Shown here in pieces: positions 39,854-49,804 of a stretch of 59,861 nt of DNA (the first letter of the stretch is position 1; every line of letters starts with the position of its first letter). Both the position numbers and the translations under genes were made by a program. Origin of the DNA: Desulfuromonadaceae bacterium (GTDB lineage Bacteria; Desulfobacterota; Desulfuromonadia; Desulfuromonadales; Syntrophotaleaceae); contig SLLR01000034.1 in assembly GCA_007134025.1 (NCBI GenBank), forward strand, positions 1-59,861, given 5' to 3'. The notes beneath the pieces are model-generated. The model was not told the origin of the DNA and made no database searches. It saw only the letters and a program-made list of their open reading frames with translations.

Positions 39854-40990
39854 ATGGTCAATCGACAACGGATAGCCGAGGAGTTCCGCCACCTGGCCGG
39901 CCTTTCCAGTCCGGCTTTCGGTGAAGGGGAGATCTCCCTCTATCTGCAGCAGCGTCTGCGGGGATTGGGCGCCACGGTAACAATGGATGACGCCGGAGTA
40001 CAGATCGGCGGCCAGAGCGGCAACCTGATCGCCAGCTTTGCCGCCAGCGACGGGAACCGTGATCCGCTGTTGTTGGCGGTGCACATGGATACTGTCGGTC
40101 CGGCCGAAGGGGTGCAGCCGCTGTTTCGCGAGGGGGTTTTCACCAGTGTCGGCGATACCGTGCTGGGCGCCGACGACAAGGCCGGCATTGCAGAAATTAT
40201 CGAAGCTCTCGAGATCTTGCGGGAACAGGGGATTCCCCACGGCCCCATCGAGTTGCTGGTGACCGTGTGCGAAGAGGTGGGGCTGCTTGGTGTCAAGCAC
40301 CTGGATCCGGCCCGGCTTCGGTCCCGCCGGGGGCTGGCCTTGGACACCACCGGTGTGGATCGGTTGATCACCGCCGCCCCGGCAGCCAACAAAATGCGTT
40401 TCACCCTGGTCGGGCGGGAAGCCCACGCCGGGATCGCCCCGGAACAGGGACTCTCCGCCATCGCCGTGGCGGCCCGGGGCGTGGCGGCCATGCGTCTGGG
40501 ACGGATTGATTTCGAAACCACCGCCAATATCGGCACTTTTCACGGCGGCGAGGCCACCAATATCGTGCCCGGCCGGGTGATCCTGGAAGGGGAGGTGCGC
40601 AGTCACGACGAGGCCAAACTGGCGGCTCAGACCGAGCACATGGTCACCTGCCTGGAACAGGCGGCGCGGGAGTCGACTTGCTTCATCGACGGACAACGGG
40701 TGGAGGTTTCTGTCCATCGGCAGGTGTTCAGCGATTATCCACGTCTGGCGGTGGATGCCGATGCTGCTCTTGTTCGGCTGGTTCGACTGGCTTCAGAAAA
40801 CCTCGGTCGGCCTCTGCAGGTCTGCGCCGGTGGCGGCGGCAGCGACGCGAATATCCTCGGCAGCTTCGGCATCGAGATGGCGATTCTCGGCACCGGCATG
40901 ACCAGGGTGCACACGTCGGAGGAATCGGTGAGCCTGGAGGACATGGTGCGGGTGACGGAGTTGTTGGTGGAAGTTCTGCGTCTGGCCTGA
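39854..40990 (+). CDS. M20 family peptidase, PepT-like
   Basis: A 378-residue metallopeptidase of the M20/M42 type, close to the PepT-like subgroup that removes an N-terminal residue from short peptides. The two-zinc site is visible: His and Asp in 'LAVHMDTVGP' (about residue 77), Asp in 'VLGADDKAGIAEI', the catalytic and binding Glu pair in 'TVCEEVGLLG', Asp in 'ALDTTG' and His in 'VHTSEES' near the end. The dimerisation domain lies between, at about 180-290. The ATG follows CAGGAT. It is cytoplasmic, for it has no signal peptide. It stands alone on this strand. Confidence 0.9.
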   Translation: MVNRQRIAEEFRHLAGLSSPAFGEGEISLYLQQRLRGLGATVTMDDAGVQIGGQSGNLIASFAASDGNRDPLLLAVHMDTVGPAEGVQPLFREGVFTSVGDTVLGADDKAGIAEIIEALEILREQGIPHGPIELLVTVCEEVGLLGVKHLDPARLRSRRGLALDTTGVDRLITAAPAANKMRFTLVGREAHAGIAPEQGLSAIAVAARGVAAMRLGRIDFETTANIGTFHGGEATNIVPGRVILEGEVRSHDEAKLAAQTEHMVTCLEQAARESTCFIDGQRVEVSVHRQVFSDYPRLAVDADAALVRLVRLASENLGRPLQVCAGGGGSDANILGSFGIEMAILGTGMTRVHTSEESVSLEDMVRVTELLVEVLRLA

Positions 40991-41107
40991 GCCGGTTGCG
41001 ACAGTGGACGTTACCCGGGAAAGTCGGAAGCTCCACCATGAAACCAACCCTGGCCGCAGAATCGCCGGGCGGTGCCAGCGACCCGCGCCACGGGAAAACG
41101 CAACAAA

Positions 41108-41131
41108 CCCTGAGAAACGGTTTTCCCAGGG
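41108..41131 (-). terminator. Intrinsic terminator of mscS
   Basis: CCCTG-A-GAAA pairs with TTTC-C-CAGGG around a short loop (41108-41131), and on the minus strand GTTTGTTGCGTTTT follows. It lies about 40 bases after the mscS stop codon. Confidence 0.6.
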
Positions 41132-41168
41132 CTTGGCGGGGCGAATCTGGATTTTTGCGATGCGCCGG

Positions 41169-41987
41169 TCAGGCGGCCGGTTTGTCCGCGGCTTGAATGA
41201 GATGTACGTCATGTTGCGGGAACGGAATGGAGATGCCTTCCTGGTCGAAACGGGTTTTGATGGTCTCCAGGGTATCAAAATAGGTCGGCCAGTAATCACT
41301 GCCATTGACCCAGGGGCGGAAGGCGAAATTCAGGCTGCTGTCGGCCATTTCCAGCAGCGCCACGACTGGTGCGGGATCTTTGAGGAAACGCTCCTCGGCG
41401 CCGATGATGTCGAGCAGAACCTGTTTTACCTTGCGAATGTCGTCACCGTAGCTGACGCCGATCACCAGGTCCATGCGCCGGGTTCCCTTGGTGCTGTAAT
41501 TGACGATGTTGCCGCCGAGCAGGGCGCCGTTGGGGATGATCACGGTTTTATTGTCGGGAGTCTTCATCTGGGTGCTGAAGATCTTGATTTCCTCGACGGT
41601 TCCGGCAGTGCCGGCACCCTCGATGAAATCTCCGGCCTTGAAGGGTTTGAACAGAACCATCAGGACCCCGGCGGCGAAGTTGGCCAGAGAGCCCTGCAGG
41701 GCGAAACCGACGGCCAGGCCGGCGGCGCCGATGACCGCGATCATCGAAGTGGTTTGAAAGCCGATCTGGTTGAGGGTGGCGATCACCACGAAAACCACTA
41801 GCGCGCCGTATGCCAGGTTGGCGCAGAAGCCGACCAGGGTCGGGTCGACCTGGCGGGCGTTGAGGACTTTGCGCAGCAAACCGGTAAGCAGTTTGCTGAG
41901 CCAGACCCCGATGACCAGGATGAGAATGGCGCCGAGCAGGCGCAGTCCGTACAAGGTTAACCAGGCGTTGATTGTCGACAGATTCAT
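41169..41987 (-). CDS. mscS: Small-conductance mechanosensitive channel MscS
   Basis: A 272-residue channel that opens when the membrane is stretched, releasing solutes after osmotic downshift. Three N-terminal helices (about 12-35, 58-80 and 85-115) lead into the pore-lining TM3, with its Gly/Ala pattern in 'GAAGLAVGFALQGSLANFAAG' (in parts). The beta domain follows ('FKAGDFIEGAGTAGTVEEI', 'VIIPNGALLGG'), then an alpha-beta domain. The length is near that of E. coli MscS (286). The ATG at 41987 follows AAGGAGGA. The upstream frame to 42122 is spurious. Divergent from an MFS transporter gene. Confidence 0.95.
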   Translation of the reverse strand: MNLSTINAWLTLYGLRLLGAILILVIGVWLSKLLTGLLRKVLNARQVDPTLVGFCANLAYGALVVFVVIATLNQIGFQTTSMIAVIGAAGLAVGFALQGSLANFAAGVLMVLFKPFKAGDFIEGAGTAGTVEEIKIFSTQMKTPDNKTVIIPNGALLGGNIVNYSTKGTRRMDLVIGVSYGDDIRKVKQVLLDIIGAEERFLKDPAPVVALLEMADSSLNFAFRPWVNGSDYWPTYFDTLETIKTRFDQEGISIPFPQHDVHLIQAADKPAA

Positions 41988-42151
41988 GTGTCCTCCTTGA
42001 GAGAAAAAGAGCGTGCAGGGGTGACGGGCAGGGGGAAAAGCGCTGTTGCTTTCAAAAAACCTGCTGTGGAAATTAAACAATAAGAACCTCTTTATTGCAA
42101 TGCCTGATGAAGTGAATTGCAACGGTTTTCGGGCTGAAGCGAAAGGACTGT

Positions 42152-43339
42152 ATGAACTCCGTCCCTGCTCCTCGTCTGTACAGCGCCGCGTTTCTGGCCA
42201 TGGCGGCGGCCAACTTCTCCGCCGCGGCCAGTTTTGGGGTGTTTTTTCTGTTTCCCCTGCTGATCGAACAGTACGGCGGATCGAAGTTTGATATCGGCCT
42301 GATCATGGGCGTCTTTGCCCTGGCGGCGACTTTGTGCCGCCCCTGGGTGGCGCAAATCATCGACCGTCTTGGTCGCAAACACAGCTACACTCTGGGCTCT
42401 CTGTTGTTGACCCTGCTTCCCTGGGTCTACCTGCTGCCGGTGCGGGATCTTGCCACGGTCTATCCATTCCTGCTGGTTCTGCGCATTGTGCATGGCATCG
42501 GCCTGGCCTTTTGCTTTACCGCCTGTTTCACTTATGTGGCGGATATCGTACCGGCTCAGCGCCTCAACGAGGGCATCGGCATGTTTGGAATCTCCGGGCT
42601 GATCGGTCTGGCGGTGGGACCCCTGGTGGGTGAACTGGCCCTGCAGCGCTGGTCCGAACCGGCCTTTTTTCTTTCTGCCAGCGCCCTGGCGGCCATCGGT
42701 CTGGTCTGCCACCTGCCCCTGCGGGAAACCCTGGTCCGAACTGATAAAGGATCCCTGACACCTTTTCTGGCGGTGTTGAAACGGCCCAAGATGATCCGGA
42801 TCGGACTGCTTTCGATGCTCTTCGGTTTCGGTCTGGCGGGCTCGGGAAACTTTGTCGCCCCCCTCGCCGCCGAGCGCCTGATCGCTTTGGCTTCCCTCTA
42901 TTTTTTCTGCTACTCCAGCGCCGCGATTCTGATTCGCGTGCTGGGCGGCCGTCTCACCGATCGCTTTGGTGAGCGCCGCGTGCTGCCCTACGCCCTGCTC
43001 CTGACCGGCGCCGGTCTGCTGTTGCTGCCGCTGGTGCGGGGACAATGGGATCTGGCCCTGGTCGGCTTTATGGGCGGCTGCGGCCACGGCATTCTTTATC
43101 CGGCGCTCAATTCCTGGGCGGTCCGCGACGAGCCGCCGCTGATTCGGGGCAAGGTGACGGCCATCTATACCGGCGCTCTGGATGCAGGCAATTTTAGCGG
43201 TTCGCTACTGCTTGGAATGATCGGGCAATGGCTGGGGCTGTCGGTGCTGTTTCTGGCCGCCGGCGGCTCCCTGTGGCTCGGTCTGCTGCTGCTCGGTCGG
43301 AACGCTGACAAGCTGCCGAAGCCGGCACAGGGCCGGTAA
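42152..43339 (+). CDS. Major facilitator superfamily transporter
   Basis: A 395-residue transporter with 12 predicted helices. The MFS motif A in loop 2-3 reads 'QIIDRLGRKHSYTLG', and its repeat in loop 8-9 reads 'RLTDRFGERRVLPYA'. The sequence is most like drug or sugar efflux families, but the substrate is unknown. The ATG has GAAAGGA about 8 bases upstream. The small conserved gene and folD follow on the same strand, with gaps of 170 and 100 bases. Confidence 0.88.
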   Translation: MNSVPAPRLYSAAFLAMAAANFSAAASFGVFFLFPLLIEQYGGSKFDIGLIMGVFALAATLCRPWVAQIIDRLGRKHSYTLGSLLLTLLPWVYLLPVRDLATVYPFLLVLRIVHGIGLAFCFTACFTYVADIVPAQRLNEGIGMFGISGLIGLAVGPLVGELALQRWSEPAFFLSASALAAIGLVCHLPLRETLVRTDKGSLTPFLAVLKRPKMIRIGLLSMLFGFGLAGSGNFVAPLAAERLIALASLYFFCYSSAAILIRVLGGRLTDRFGERRVLPYALLLTGAGLLLLPLVRGQWDLALVGFMGGCGHGILYPALNSWAVRDEPPLIRGKVTAIYTGALDAGNFSGSLLLGMIGQWLGLSVLFLAAGGSLWLGLLLLGRNADKLPKPAQGR

Positions 43340-43513
43340 GATCCGCGGCGGTCACGGGGCGAGCCGTTACTGGACATTGCGGGGCAATCTGGTCCATACT
43401 CCTGCCCAAAAACCATCGCATTTTCGATGCCGGTCGGGGTTGTCGGTTTTGGTAGACGGTTTGTCAACAGCCTGCGCCGGCAAAAATTCTTGTGTTGCCA
43501 ACATAAACGAGCC

Positions 43514-43795
43514 ATGAAGGTCTATTACCTCGAATTTTTTGCTTCGAAAACCCCCGTTGATCAGATGGATTCTCCCAGGGAGGATAAGAGAGCCCGGTTC
43601 TGGGTCCTTGACCGGGATCCGGACGGGGCCTTGCGTCGCGCTCATCACTATCTGGTGGAACATGGCTGGCAGCCGGTGGAACTGACGCTGCCGCCGGTCA
43701 GGACCAAGGAACCGGAAGATGATAATGTGGAACAGCACGCCGGCTACGAGGAGGCCTGCCGACACGGAATCGCCATGGTGATCAAAGAGTGCTGA
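43514..43795 (+). CDS. Small conserved protein of unknown function
   Basis: A 93-residue soluble protein beginning 'MKVYYLEFFASKTP'. It has a short strand-rich N-terminus, 'FWVLDRDPDGALRRAHHYL' (from about residue 29), and an acidic middle ending in 'GIAMVIKEC'. I do not recognise the family; codon use is like that of its neighbours, and the ORF is free of stops. The ATG at 43514 has only GAGCC upstream. It lies just before folD, but no shared function is evident. Confidence 0.6.
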   Translation: MKVYYLEFFASKTPVDQMDSPREDKRARFWVLDRDPDGALRRAHHYLVEHGWQPVELTLPPVRTKEPEDDNVEQHAGYEEACRHGIAMVIKEC

Positions 43796-43896
43796 TCTGG
43801 ATTTGGCTGGTCCGAGTCCTGTTTTTTTCGCGATCCCGCGGACCTTGGAATGAAGGTCCGCTGAAACCTGTTTTAACCATTGCATGAGGAGTTGTC

Positions 43897-44754
43897 ATGG
43901 CGGCAAAATTGCTGGAAGGAAAGGTGGTGGCCGAAGCGGTGCTGGCGGATGTGGCCGGCCGCGTCGCGGCACTGAAAACAAAGGGCATAACCCCCGGACT
44001 TGGCACTATACTGGTCGGGGACGACGGTCCCAGCGTCAGTTACGTCAACAAAAAGCGGGAGACCTGCCGCTCGGTGGGCATCGCGTCTTTTCACATCGAG
44101 ATTCCCGCCAGTGCGACCCAGGGGGATCTGCTGGCGGCGATTCGAGACTTTAACGACAGCCCGGATGTGGACGCTTATATCGTCCAGTATCCGTTGCCGA
44201 AAGGGTTTGATTTTAACGCGGCCCTGATGTTGATGGATCCCGACAAGGACGCCGACGGACTGCATCCGGTCAATCTCGGCCGCCTGGTGCTGCAGGAACC
44301 CGGACCGGTGCCTTGCACGCCAGCCGGTATACGGGAGATGCTCAAACATTACGGGATTGCGGTGGAGGGCAAGGAGGTGGTGATTGTCGGCCGCGGACCG
44401 ACCCTCGGTCGGCCGCTTTCGTTGCTGATGACCCTCAAACAACCCTTCGCCAATGCGGCGGTGACCGTGGTCCATTCGGGCATCTCCGACCTCGCCCATT
44501 ACACGCGGCGGGCTGACATTGTCATCGCTGCCGCCGGTTGCCCGGGCATCCTCCAGCCGGATATGGTCCGGTCCGGGGCGGTGGTAGTCAGCGGCGGCAT
44601 TAGTTGGGAGGGGCGCAAGCTGCTTCCTGACGTCGCCGAAGAGGTGAGCGAGGTGGCCGGCTGGATCACTCCTCGTCTCGGCGGTGTCGGTCCCACCACC
44701 GTCGCCATGTTGTTGCGCAATACCGTACTCGCCGCCGAGAAGCGACAAGGGTAG
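43897..44754 (+). CDS. folD: Bifunctional methylenetetrahydrofolate dehydrogenase/cyclohydrolase
   Basis: A 285-residue enzyme that makes 10-formyl-THF from 5,10-methylene-THF with NADP+ in two steps. The catalytic Lys lies in 'SVSYVNKKRETC' and 'IVQYPLPKGFD' is the substrate strand. The cofactor loop reads 'VGRGPTLGRPLSLLM' where 'GRSxxVGxP' is usual, and 'LGGVGPTTVAMLL' closes the protein. The ATG follows GAGG. A very strong terminator comes right after the gene. Confidence 0.96.
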   Translation: MAAKLLEGKVVAEAVLADVAGRVAALKTKGITPGLGTILVGDDGPSVSYVNKKRETCRSVGIASFHIEIPASATQGDLLAAIRDFNDSPDVDAYIVQYPLPKGFDFNAALMLMDPDKDADGLHPVNLGRLVLQEPGPVPCTPAGIREMLKHYGIAVEGKEVVIVGRGPTLGRPLSLLMTLKQPFANAAVTVVHSGISDLAHYTRRADIVIAAAGCPGILQPDMVRSGAVVVSGGISWEGRKLLPDVAEEVSEVAGWITPRLGGVGPTTVAMLLRNTVLAAEKRQG

Positions 44755-44775
44755 TCCGCGCCGCCTGCCAGGGCA

Positions 44776-44820
44776 GCGCAAAAAGCGCCTGTTTCCTCCC
44801 GGGGCAGGCGCTTTTTGCGC
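44776..44820. terminator. Strong terminator of folD
   Basis: A perfect 16-bp stem, GCGCAAAAAGCGCCTG (44776-44791) with CAGGCGCTTTTTGCGC (44805-44820), has a 13-base loop. The T-run inside the 3' arm also suits termination. The rest of the 420-base gap up to 45173 shows no gene. Confidence 0.8.
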
Positions 44821-45173
44821 TTCGGCACGGCCACCAGGGGTGGGGCCAATTGTGACGCTCCGGAGCGGATTGTGTCCGATTGTCCCGTTGTCGAAGTTTC
44901 AGCGATTTTTGTATGCATTCCTGAGGCACCGGGCTAACCCTCTGAAAATGAAGTTGTTTTGTGCCGGCCCAGGCGGAAAATGAGCCCGTGGCAAACCCCT
45001 TGCATTGTCAGGGTCGGTGCGGTCGGGACCGAACGACCGGAACCGTGCAGATTCAAAAACCCAGGCGCCGGATGCTCTGAAAGATAGGCGCCCAGAGACC
45101 CTTGACTGATCTGTTTCATATTCAGATACAGCCGAACTCTTTTGTTGCGACAGTTTTCCGGAGGGTATTTATC

Positions 45174-45332
45174 ATGGGGCGTTCCGTTGAAAAGCCGAAG
45201 AAATTTATCGTATCCTGCCGCATTGACGACCAGGAAATGGAATTGCTGAAAAAGGCGGCCAAACAGTCGGGAACCAACATCTCCAGCCTGCTGCGTCGCA
45301 GCCTCCTCGGTCTGACCAAGGCCCGGAACTGA
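45174..45332 (+). CDS. Small ribbon-helix-helix-like protein
   Basis: A 52-residue protein with the pattern of a ribbon-helix-helix DNA-binding fold: strand 'FIVSCRIDDQEMELL' with a following helix 'KKAAKQSGTNISSLLRRSLLGL'. It could be a small repressor or an antitoxin-like protein, but no toxin gene is next to it. The ATG at 45174 follows CCGGAGG. It has its own short transcript: a TTGACT (45102-45107) upstream without a clear -10, and a very good terminator at 45385-45409. Confidence 0.65.
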   Translation: MGRSVEKPKKFIVSCRIDDQEMELLKKAAKQSGTNISSLLRRSLLGLTKARN

Positions 45333-45384
45333 TCCGCGGAATTCGATCCGGATCGGACCTTGCCTTGCACCTTTCCGCTTTGCC

Positions 45385-45409
45385 GGCCTCCCCTCGGGAG
45401 GCCTTTTTT
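45385..45409 (+). terminator. Intrinsic terminator of the small RHH gene
   Basis: GGCCTCCC (45385-45392) pairs perfectly with GGGAGGCC (45396-45403) around CTC, followed by TTTTTT. It also separates this gene from ileS. Confidence 0.9.
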
Positions 45410-45483
45410 CTTGTACTTGCAGGGCTGTTTTGCTAACTTGTTTGACTTGATTTTTACCCATGCAGGCAACCCGGGAGCACGAC

Positions 45484-48267
45484 ATGGATTACAAGACAAC
45501 CCTCAATCTGCCGGCGACGGATTTTCCCATGCGCGGCAACCTGCCGCAGCGGGAACCGCAGATGCTCGATCACTGGCGCAAGCAGGATCTTTACGGCAAG
45601 CTGGAAGAGGCGGGCCGCTCACTGCCCAACTTCACCCTTCATGACGGTCCTCCCTACGCCAACGGTCATATCCATATCGGCCACGCCCTGAACAAAATCC
45701 TCAAGGATCTGGTTCTGAAAAGTCGTCGCATGCAGGGGTATTATGCGCCTTACGTGCCCGGCTGGGATTGTCACGGCCTGCCTATCGAGCTGATGGTGGA
45801 TAAAAAGCTCGGCAAGAAAAAGCGCGAGATGAGCAAGGTCGCGATTCGCAAGGCCTGCCGGGATTACGCCGATGAATGGGTCGCCATTCAGCGCCGGGAG
45901 TTTGAACGTCTCGGCGTGCTGGGCGAATGGGACCGGCCCTATCTCACCATGACCGAGCACTACGAGGCGGCCACCGCCCGTGAACTGGCCCGCTTCGCCG
46001 AGCGCGGCGGCCTGTACAAGGGCAAGAAGCCGATTCATTGGTGCGCTTCCTGCGTCACCGCCCTGGCCGAGGCAGAGGTGGAGTACGCCGACCATGCCTC
46101 GCCCTCCATTTTCGTCAAGTTTCCTTTTGCCGACACTCTGCCTGCGGAACTTGAGGAGCTGTCCGGCCGTCCACTTTCTTTCGTTATCTGGACCACCACT
46201 CCCTGGACCATTCCGGCCAACCTGGCCATCTGTCTCAATCCGGCGCTTGCCTACGCGGTGGTAGAAGCCGGTGGCGAGCTGCTGGTGCTGGCCGAAGGGC
46301 TGGTGGAGAGCGTTATGGCGCAGTTGGAGACGTCCTCCTACCGGGTTGTGACCACCTTTGAGGCCCGGCTTTTTGAAGGCAAGGTCTGCCGTCATCCTTT
46401 TTATGCGAGGGATTCGCTGCTGATTCTCGGTGAGCATGTCACCCTTGAAGCTGGAACCGGCTGCGTGCATACCGCGCCGGGCCACGGTCAGGAAGACTAT
46501 CAGGCCGGACTGGCCTACGGGCTGGAGATTTTCAATCCGGTGGACGACTACGGCCGCTACGTGGCCGATCTGGAGTTTTTCGGCGGCATGAAGCTGGATG
46601 CGGCCAACGAAGCGGTCAACGCCAAGCTGGCGGAGGTCGGTGCCCTGCTCCAGGTCACTACCGTGTCGCACAGCTACCCCCATTGCTGGCGCTGCAAGAA
46701 GCCGGTGATTTTTCGGGCTACCGAACAGTGGTTCGTGTCCATGGCCGCCAACGATCTGCGGGATCGGGCCCTGCAGCACATCAACGACGTGCAGTGGATT
46801 CCCCGCTGGGGGCGGGAACGTATTTACGGCATGATCGAGAAGCGGCCCGACTGGTGTATCAGCCGGCAGCGCAGCTGGGGGGTGCCGATCACCATCTTCT
46901 ATTGTGCCGGCTGCCGCGAGGCGCTCACCGACGGTCCCATCATGCACCACGTGGCGGATCTTTTCGAAACCGCCGGCAGCGACATCTGGTTCGAAAAAGA
47001 GGCGTCCGAACTGGTGCCGGAGGGCACCCGCTGCCCCGCCTGCGGCGGATCCGAACTGGTCAAGGAGACGGATATTCTGGATGTCTGGTTCGACTCGGGT
47101 GTTTCCCATGCGGCGGTTCTGGAACATCGGCCCTACCTGAACACCCCGGCAGAACTCTATCTGGAGGGCAGCGATCAGCATCGTGGATGGTTTCATTCCA
47201 GTCTGCTCGCTTCCGTCGGCACCCGCGGCGTGGCCCCCTACCGGGCGGTGCTGACCCACGGCTTTGTGGTGGATGGACAGGGCAAAAAGATGTCCAAGTC
47301 CATGGGCAACGTGATAGCGCCTGAGGAAGTGATCAAAAAATACGGCGCTGAAATTCTGCGCCTGTGGGTGGCGGCCCAGGACTATCGGGACGATATTCGC
47401 ATCAGCGAGATGATTCTGCAGCGGCTCTCCGACGCCTACCGGCGCATTCGCAACACCGCCCGCTATATCCTCGGCAACCTCTACGATTTCGACCCGGCTC
47501 GAGACAGCGTGGCGGATGACGAACTGCTGGAGATCGACCGGTGGGCTCTGGGGCAACTGGAAGTGCTCGGCCGCAAGGTTGAGCAGGCCTACGGCGATTA
47601 CGAATTCCATGGTATCTATCATGCGGTGCACAACTTCTGCAGCATCGAGATGAGCGCCTTCTATCTCGACGTGCTTAAAGACCGGCTGTACGCTTCAGCT
47701 CCCCGCAGCCAGGAGCGGCGCAGCGCCCAGACCGCCATGTACCGGATTCTGGATGGCCTGACCCGGCTGATTGCCCCGGTACTGTCCTTTACCGCCGAGG
47801 AGGTCTGGCAATGTCTGCCCGGAGAGCGTGAAGAGAGCGTCCACCTGGCCCGCTTTCCCCGTTTTGGGAGCAGTTTCGAGGACAGCGCCCTGAACGAGCG
47901 CTACCGGTTGCTGCTGGCGGTCCGCTCCGATGTCAGCAAGGCCCTGGAACGGGCCCGCAACGACAAGCTCATCGGCCACTCACTGGACGCCCGAGTGCTT
48001 CTGCAGGCCCCCCCGGGACCGGTAGCCGAGCTGCTGACGGCCTATGCGGGACAATTGGCGACGCTGTTCATCGTCTCTCAGGCGGAATTGGCCGGCGGAC
48101 TGGAGGAGAGCCAGAGCGGCGAGGCGGTGCCCGGTCTGAAAATCCGCATTGAAAAGGCCCTTGGCGACAAGTGCGAGCGGTGCTGGAATTATTCGCCGAC
48201 GGTCGGCGAGGACTCGACCCACCCCGGCGCCTGCCAGCGTTGCCGGGAGGCCATGGCCGCCTCATGA
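45484..48267 (+). CDS. ileS: Isoleucyl-tRNA synthetase
   Basis: A 927-residue class I synthetase. The HIGH signature is in '[15 protein letters not shown]' (about residue 60) and KMSKS in '[10 protein letters not shown]' (about 600). The editing domain carries '[16 protein letters not shown]' (about 225). The C-terminal zinc finger, CERC at about 900 and CQRC at about 918, marks the bacterial (MupS-type) form. The ATG at 45484 follows GGGAG; an upstream ATG at 45460 would add eight residues. The stop overlaps the lspA start (ATGA), the common ileS-lspA operon. Confidence 0.97.
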   Translation: MDYKTTLNLPATDFPMRGNLPQREPQMLDHWRKQDLYGKLEEAGRSLPNFTLHDGPPYANGHIHIGHALNKILKDLVLKSRRMQGYYAPYVPGWDCHGLPIELMVDKKLGKKKREMSKVAIRKACRDYADEWVAIQRREFERLGVLGEWDRPYLTMTEHYEAATARELARFAERGGLYKGKKPIHWCASCVTALAEAEVEYADHASPSIFVKFPFADTLPAELEELSGRPLSFVIWTTTPWTIPANLAICLNPALAYAVVEAGGELLVLAEGLVESVMAQLETSSYRVVTTFEARLFEGKVCRHPFYARDSLLILGEHVTLEAGTGCVHTAPGHGQEDYQAGLAYGLEIFNPVDDYGRYVADLEFFGGMKLDAANEAVNAKLAEVGALLQVTTVSHSYPHCWRCKKPVIFRATEQWFVSMAANDLRDRALQHINDVQWIPRWGRERIYGMIEKRPDWCISRQRSWGVPITIFYCAGCREALTDGPIMHHVADLFETAGSDIWFEKEASELVPEGTRCPACGGSELVKETDILDVWFDSGVSHAAVLEHRPYLNTPAELYLEGSDQHRGWFHSSLLASVGTRGVAPYRAVLTHGFVVDGQGKKMSKSMGNVIAPEEVIKKYGAEILRLWVAAQDYRDDIRISEMILQRLSDAYRRIRNTARYILGNLYDFDPARDSVADDELLEIDRWALGQLEVLGRKVEQAYGDYEFHGIYHAVHNFCSIEMSAFYLDVLKDRLYASAPRSQERRSAQTAMYRILDGLTRLIAPVLSFTAEEVWQCLPGEREESVHLARFPRFGSSFEDSALNERYRLLLAVRSDVSKALERARNDKLIGHSLDARVLLQAPPGPVAELLTAYAGQLATLFIVSQAELAGGLEESQSGEAVPGLKIRIEKALGDKCERCWNYSPTVGEDSTHPGACQRCREAMAAS

Positions 48268-48752
48268 TGGGCCGTCGCCTGTGGCAGGTGCTGCCTGTTG
48301 CCGGGCTGGTGGTGCTTCTCGACCAGCTCAGCAAGATTTATATTGACCGGACCTTTCAACTCTATGAATCGCGGCCGGTGATAGAGAACTTTTTTCACCT
48401 GACCTATGTTCGCAACCAGGGGGCGGCCTTCGGGCTGTTTGCCGACAAGGCCTTTCGAGTGCCCCTTCTGGTTACCGTGGCGCTGCTGGCGGTGCTGGGG
48501 ATTTTCTGGTATTTAAAGCAGTTGGAAGGGCATCAGGGGGATCAGCAGGTCGGTCTCAGCCTGGTTCTCGGCGGAGCAGTGGGCAACCTCATCGACCGGC
48601 TGCGTCTCGGTGCAGTGATCGACTTTCTCGACCTGCACTGGCGGAGCTACCACTGGCCGGCTTTCAACGTCGCCGACATGGCCATCTGTGTCGGGGTCGG
48701 TCTGTTGCTGATCGGCATCTGGCGCAGTGAAAGAAGGTCCGCCAGGCCCTGA
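48264..48752 (+). CDS. lspA: Lipoprotein signal peptidase
   Basis: A 162-residue membrane aspartic protease with four helices that cleaves the signal peptide of prolipoproteins after diacylglyceryl modification. The catalytic aspartates lie in '[17 protein letters not shown]' and '[12 protein letters not shown]'; 'NQGAAFGLF' is the conserved loop. It overlaps ileS by four bases (ATG at 48264), so translation is coupled. A bidirectional terminator follows. At least one lipoprotein candidate, the retropepsin-like gene at 37512-38378, is present in this window. Confidence 0.96.
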   Translation: MMGRRLWQVLPVAGLVVLLDQLSKIYIDRTFQLYESRPVIENFFHLTYVRNQGAAFGLFADKAFRVPLLVTVALLAVLGIFWYLKQLEGHQGDQQVGLSLVLGGAVGNLIDRLRLGAVIDFLDLHWRSYHWPAFNVADMAICVGVGLLLIGIWRSERRSARP

Positions 48753-48776
48753 AGCCGACGCTCCGCACCGCACAGG

Positions 48777-48809
48777 CCGCTTCGGAAAGATCTCCGAGGC
48801 GGTTTTTTT
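48777..48809. terminator. Bidirectional terminator after lspA
   Basis: CCGCTTCGGA (48777-48786) pairs with TCCGAGGCGG (48793-48802, one mismatch), followed by TTTTTTT. It also ends near the stop of the convergent rhomboid gene. Confidence 0.85.
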
Positions 48810-49792
48810 CAGCTTCCGGTCAGGGCCAGCAGCCAGGCACCCAGAATCAGTGCTGCGGCTCCCAGCCCGGCGGCCAGGTTCCGGCGCTCGGCGGGTCCCG
48901 TCTCGCCGGGCCAGACTTTGCTGCTCAGCCAGCCCACCGCGAGCCCGGCGGCGAATCCCCACAGATGACCGCCGAGATCGGTGCGTTCTCCGCCGCTGCC
49001 GAGCAGTCCGAGCAGCGCCAGGGCGGCGATCAGCGGCAGGGGCCAGCGGTGCCTGAGGCTGACCTGGTAATGTCGGGCGCTGCGCACGGCCAGCACCGCT
49101 ACGGCGCCAAATACGGCGGTGGACAGTCCTACCGCCCGGTGTCCGTCCGGCTGCATCAGGGCATTGACCAGATTGCCCAGAAACCCGCTCAACAGCACCA
49201 GCAGCCAGCCTCGTCCGATGCCGAGTTCCCGGTTCAGTCGATCGATAAAAAAGCCGCCGATCAGCAGATTGCCGAGCAGGTGGATGCCGCCGGTGTGCAG
49301 GGTCAGGGCGGTTACCGCCCGCCACCATTGACCGGCCCGGATCGCCGCCGCGTCGGCGCTGCCCCTTGCCAGCCAATCGACAGAGTGAAAAAAATAACCG
49401 GCGGCGTCGAGTTCGGTCAGGTTGTGAAAGATCCCGAGGAGCAGCAGCAGGCACCAGGTACCCAAACTGTTGCTGCGAAGGGCTACGGGAGTTGCCGGCG
49501 GGGGAGGCCAGTTGCGATTTTCTTTTTCATAGCGGCGCAGTTCGTTGCCAGCGGCGTTAATTTCCGTTTCCGGTACCAGAATCCGCCAACGGCCCTGTTG
49601 CTGTTCGAGGCGGCAGGTGATGTCCCGCGATTCGAGAACCAGCGCCCAGACACGGGCCCGACTGCGACTCAGAATCGGGTCTGAGCAGCAGTTCAGCCGG
49701 GATGGATCAAGAGGTGTCCAGGTGACCTGGTCTGGTCCTTCCGCCGAAGGCTTTGCGGGGGGCGGAGGATTGTTTTCGCTAGAGTTTGCCAC
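48809..49792 (-). CDS. Rhomboid intramembrane serine protease
   Basis: A roughly 327-residue membrane protease: an N-terminal soluble region of about 100 residues, then seven predicted helices. The catalytic serine is in 'VGLSTAVFGAVAVL' (GxSxxFG) and the catalytic histidine in 'GGHLWGFAAGLAVGW'; the L1-loop 'AGQWWRAVTALTLHTGGIHL' is also present. It cuts membrane proteins within the bilayer. The frame is open much further upstream (to 50068) but runs antisense to a DUF4911 gene, so a GTG at 49792 is taken as the start. It has no strong ribosome site, so the start is unsure. Confidence 0.85.
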   Translation of the reverse strand: MANSSENNPPPPAKPSAEGPDQVTWTPLDPSRLNCCSDPILSRSRARVWALVLESRDITCRLEQQQGRWRILVPETEINAAGNELRRYEKENRNWPPPPATPVALRSNSLGTWCLLLLLGIFHNLTELDAAGYFFHSVDWLARGSADAAAIRAGQWWRAVTALTLHTGGIHLLGNLLIGGFFIDRLNRELGIGRGWLLVLLSGFLGNLVNALMQPDGHRAVGLSTAVFGAVAVLAVRSARHYQVSLRHRWPLPLIAALALLGLLGSGGERTDLGGHLWGFAAGLAVGWLSSKVWPGETGPAERRNLAAGLGAAALILGAWLLALTGS

Positions 49793-49804
49793 GGGAGAAT
49801 TCCA

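Noticed and set aside
45619-47631. 670-codon open frame opposite ileS
   Set aside because: Antisense shadow of a certain gene with all synthetase motifs.
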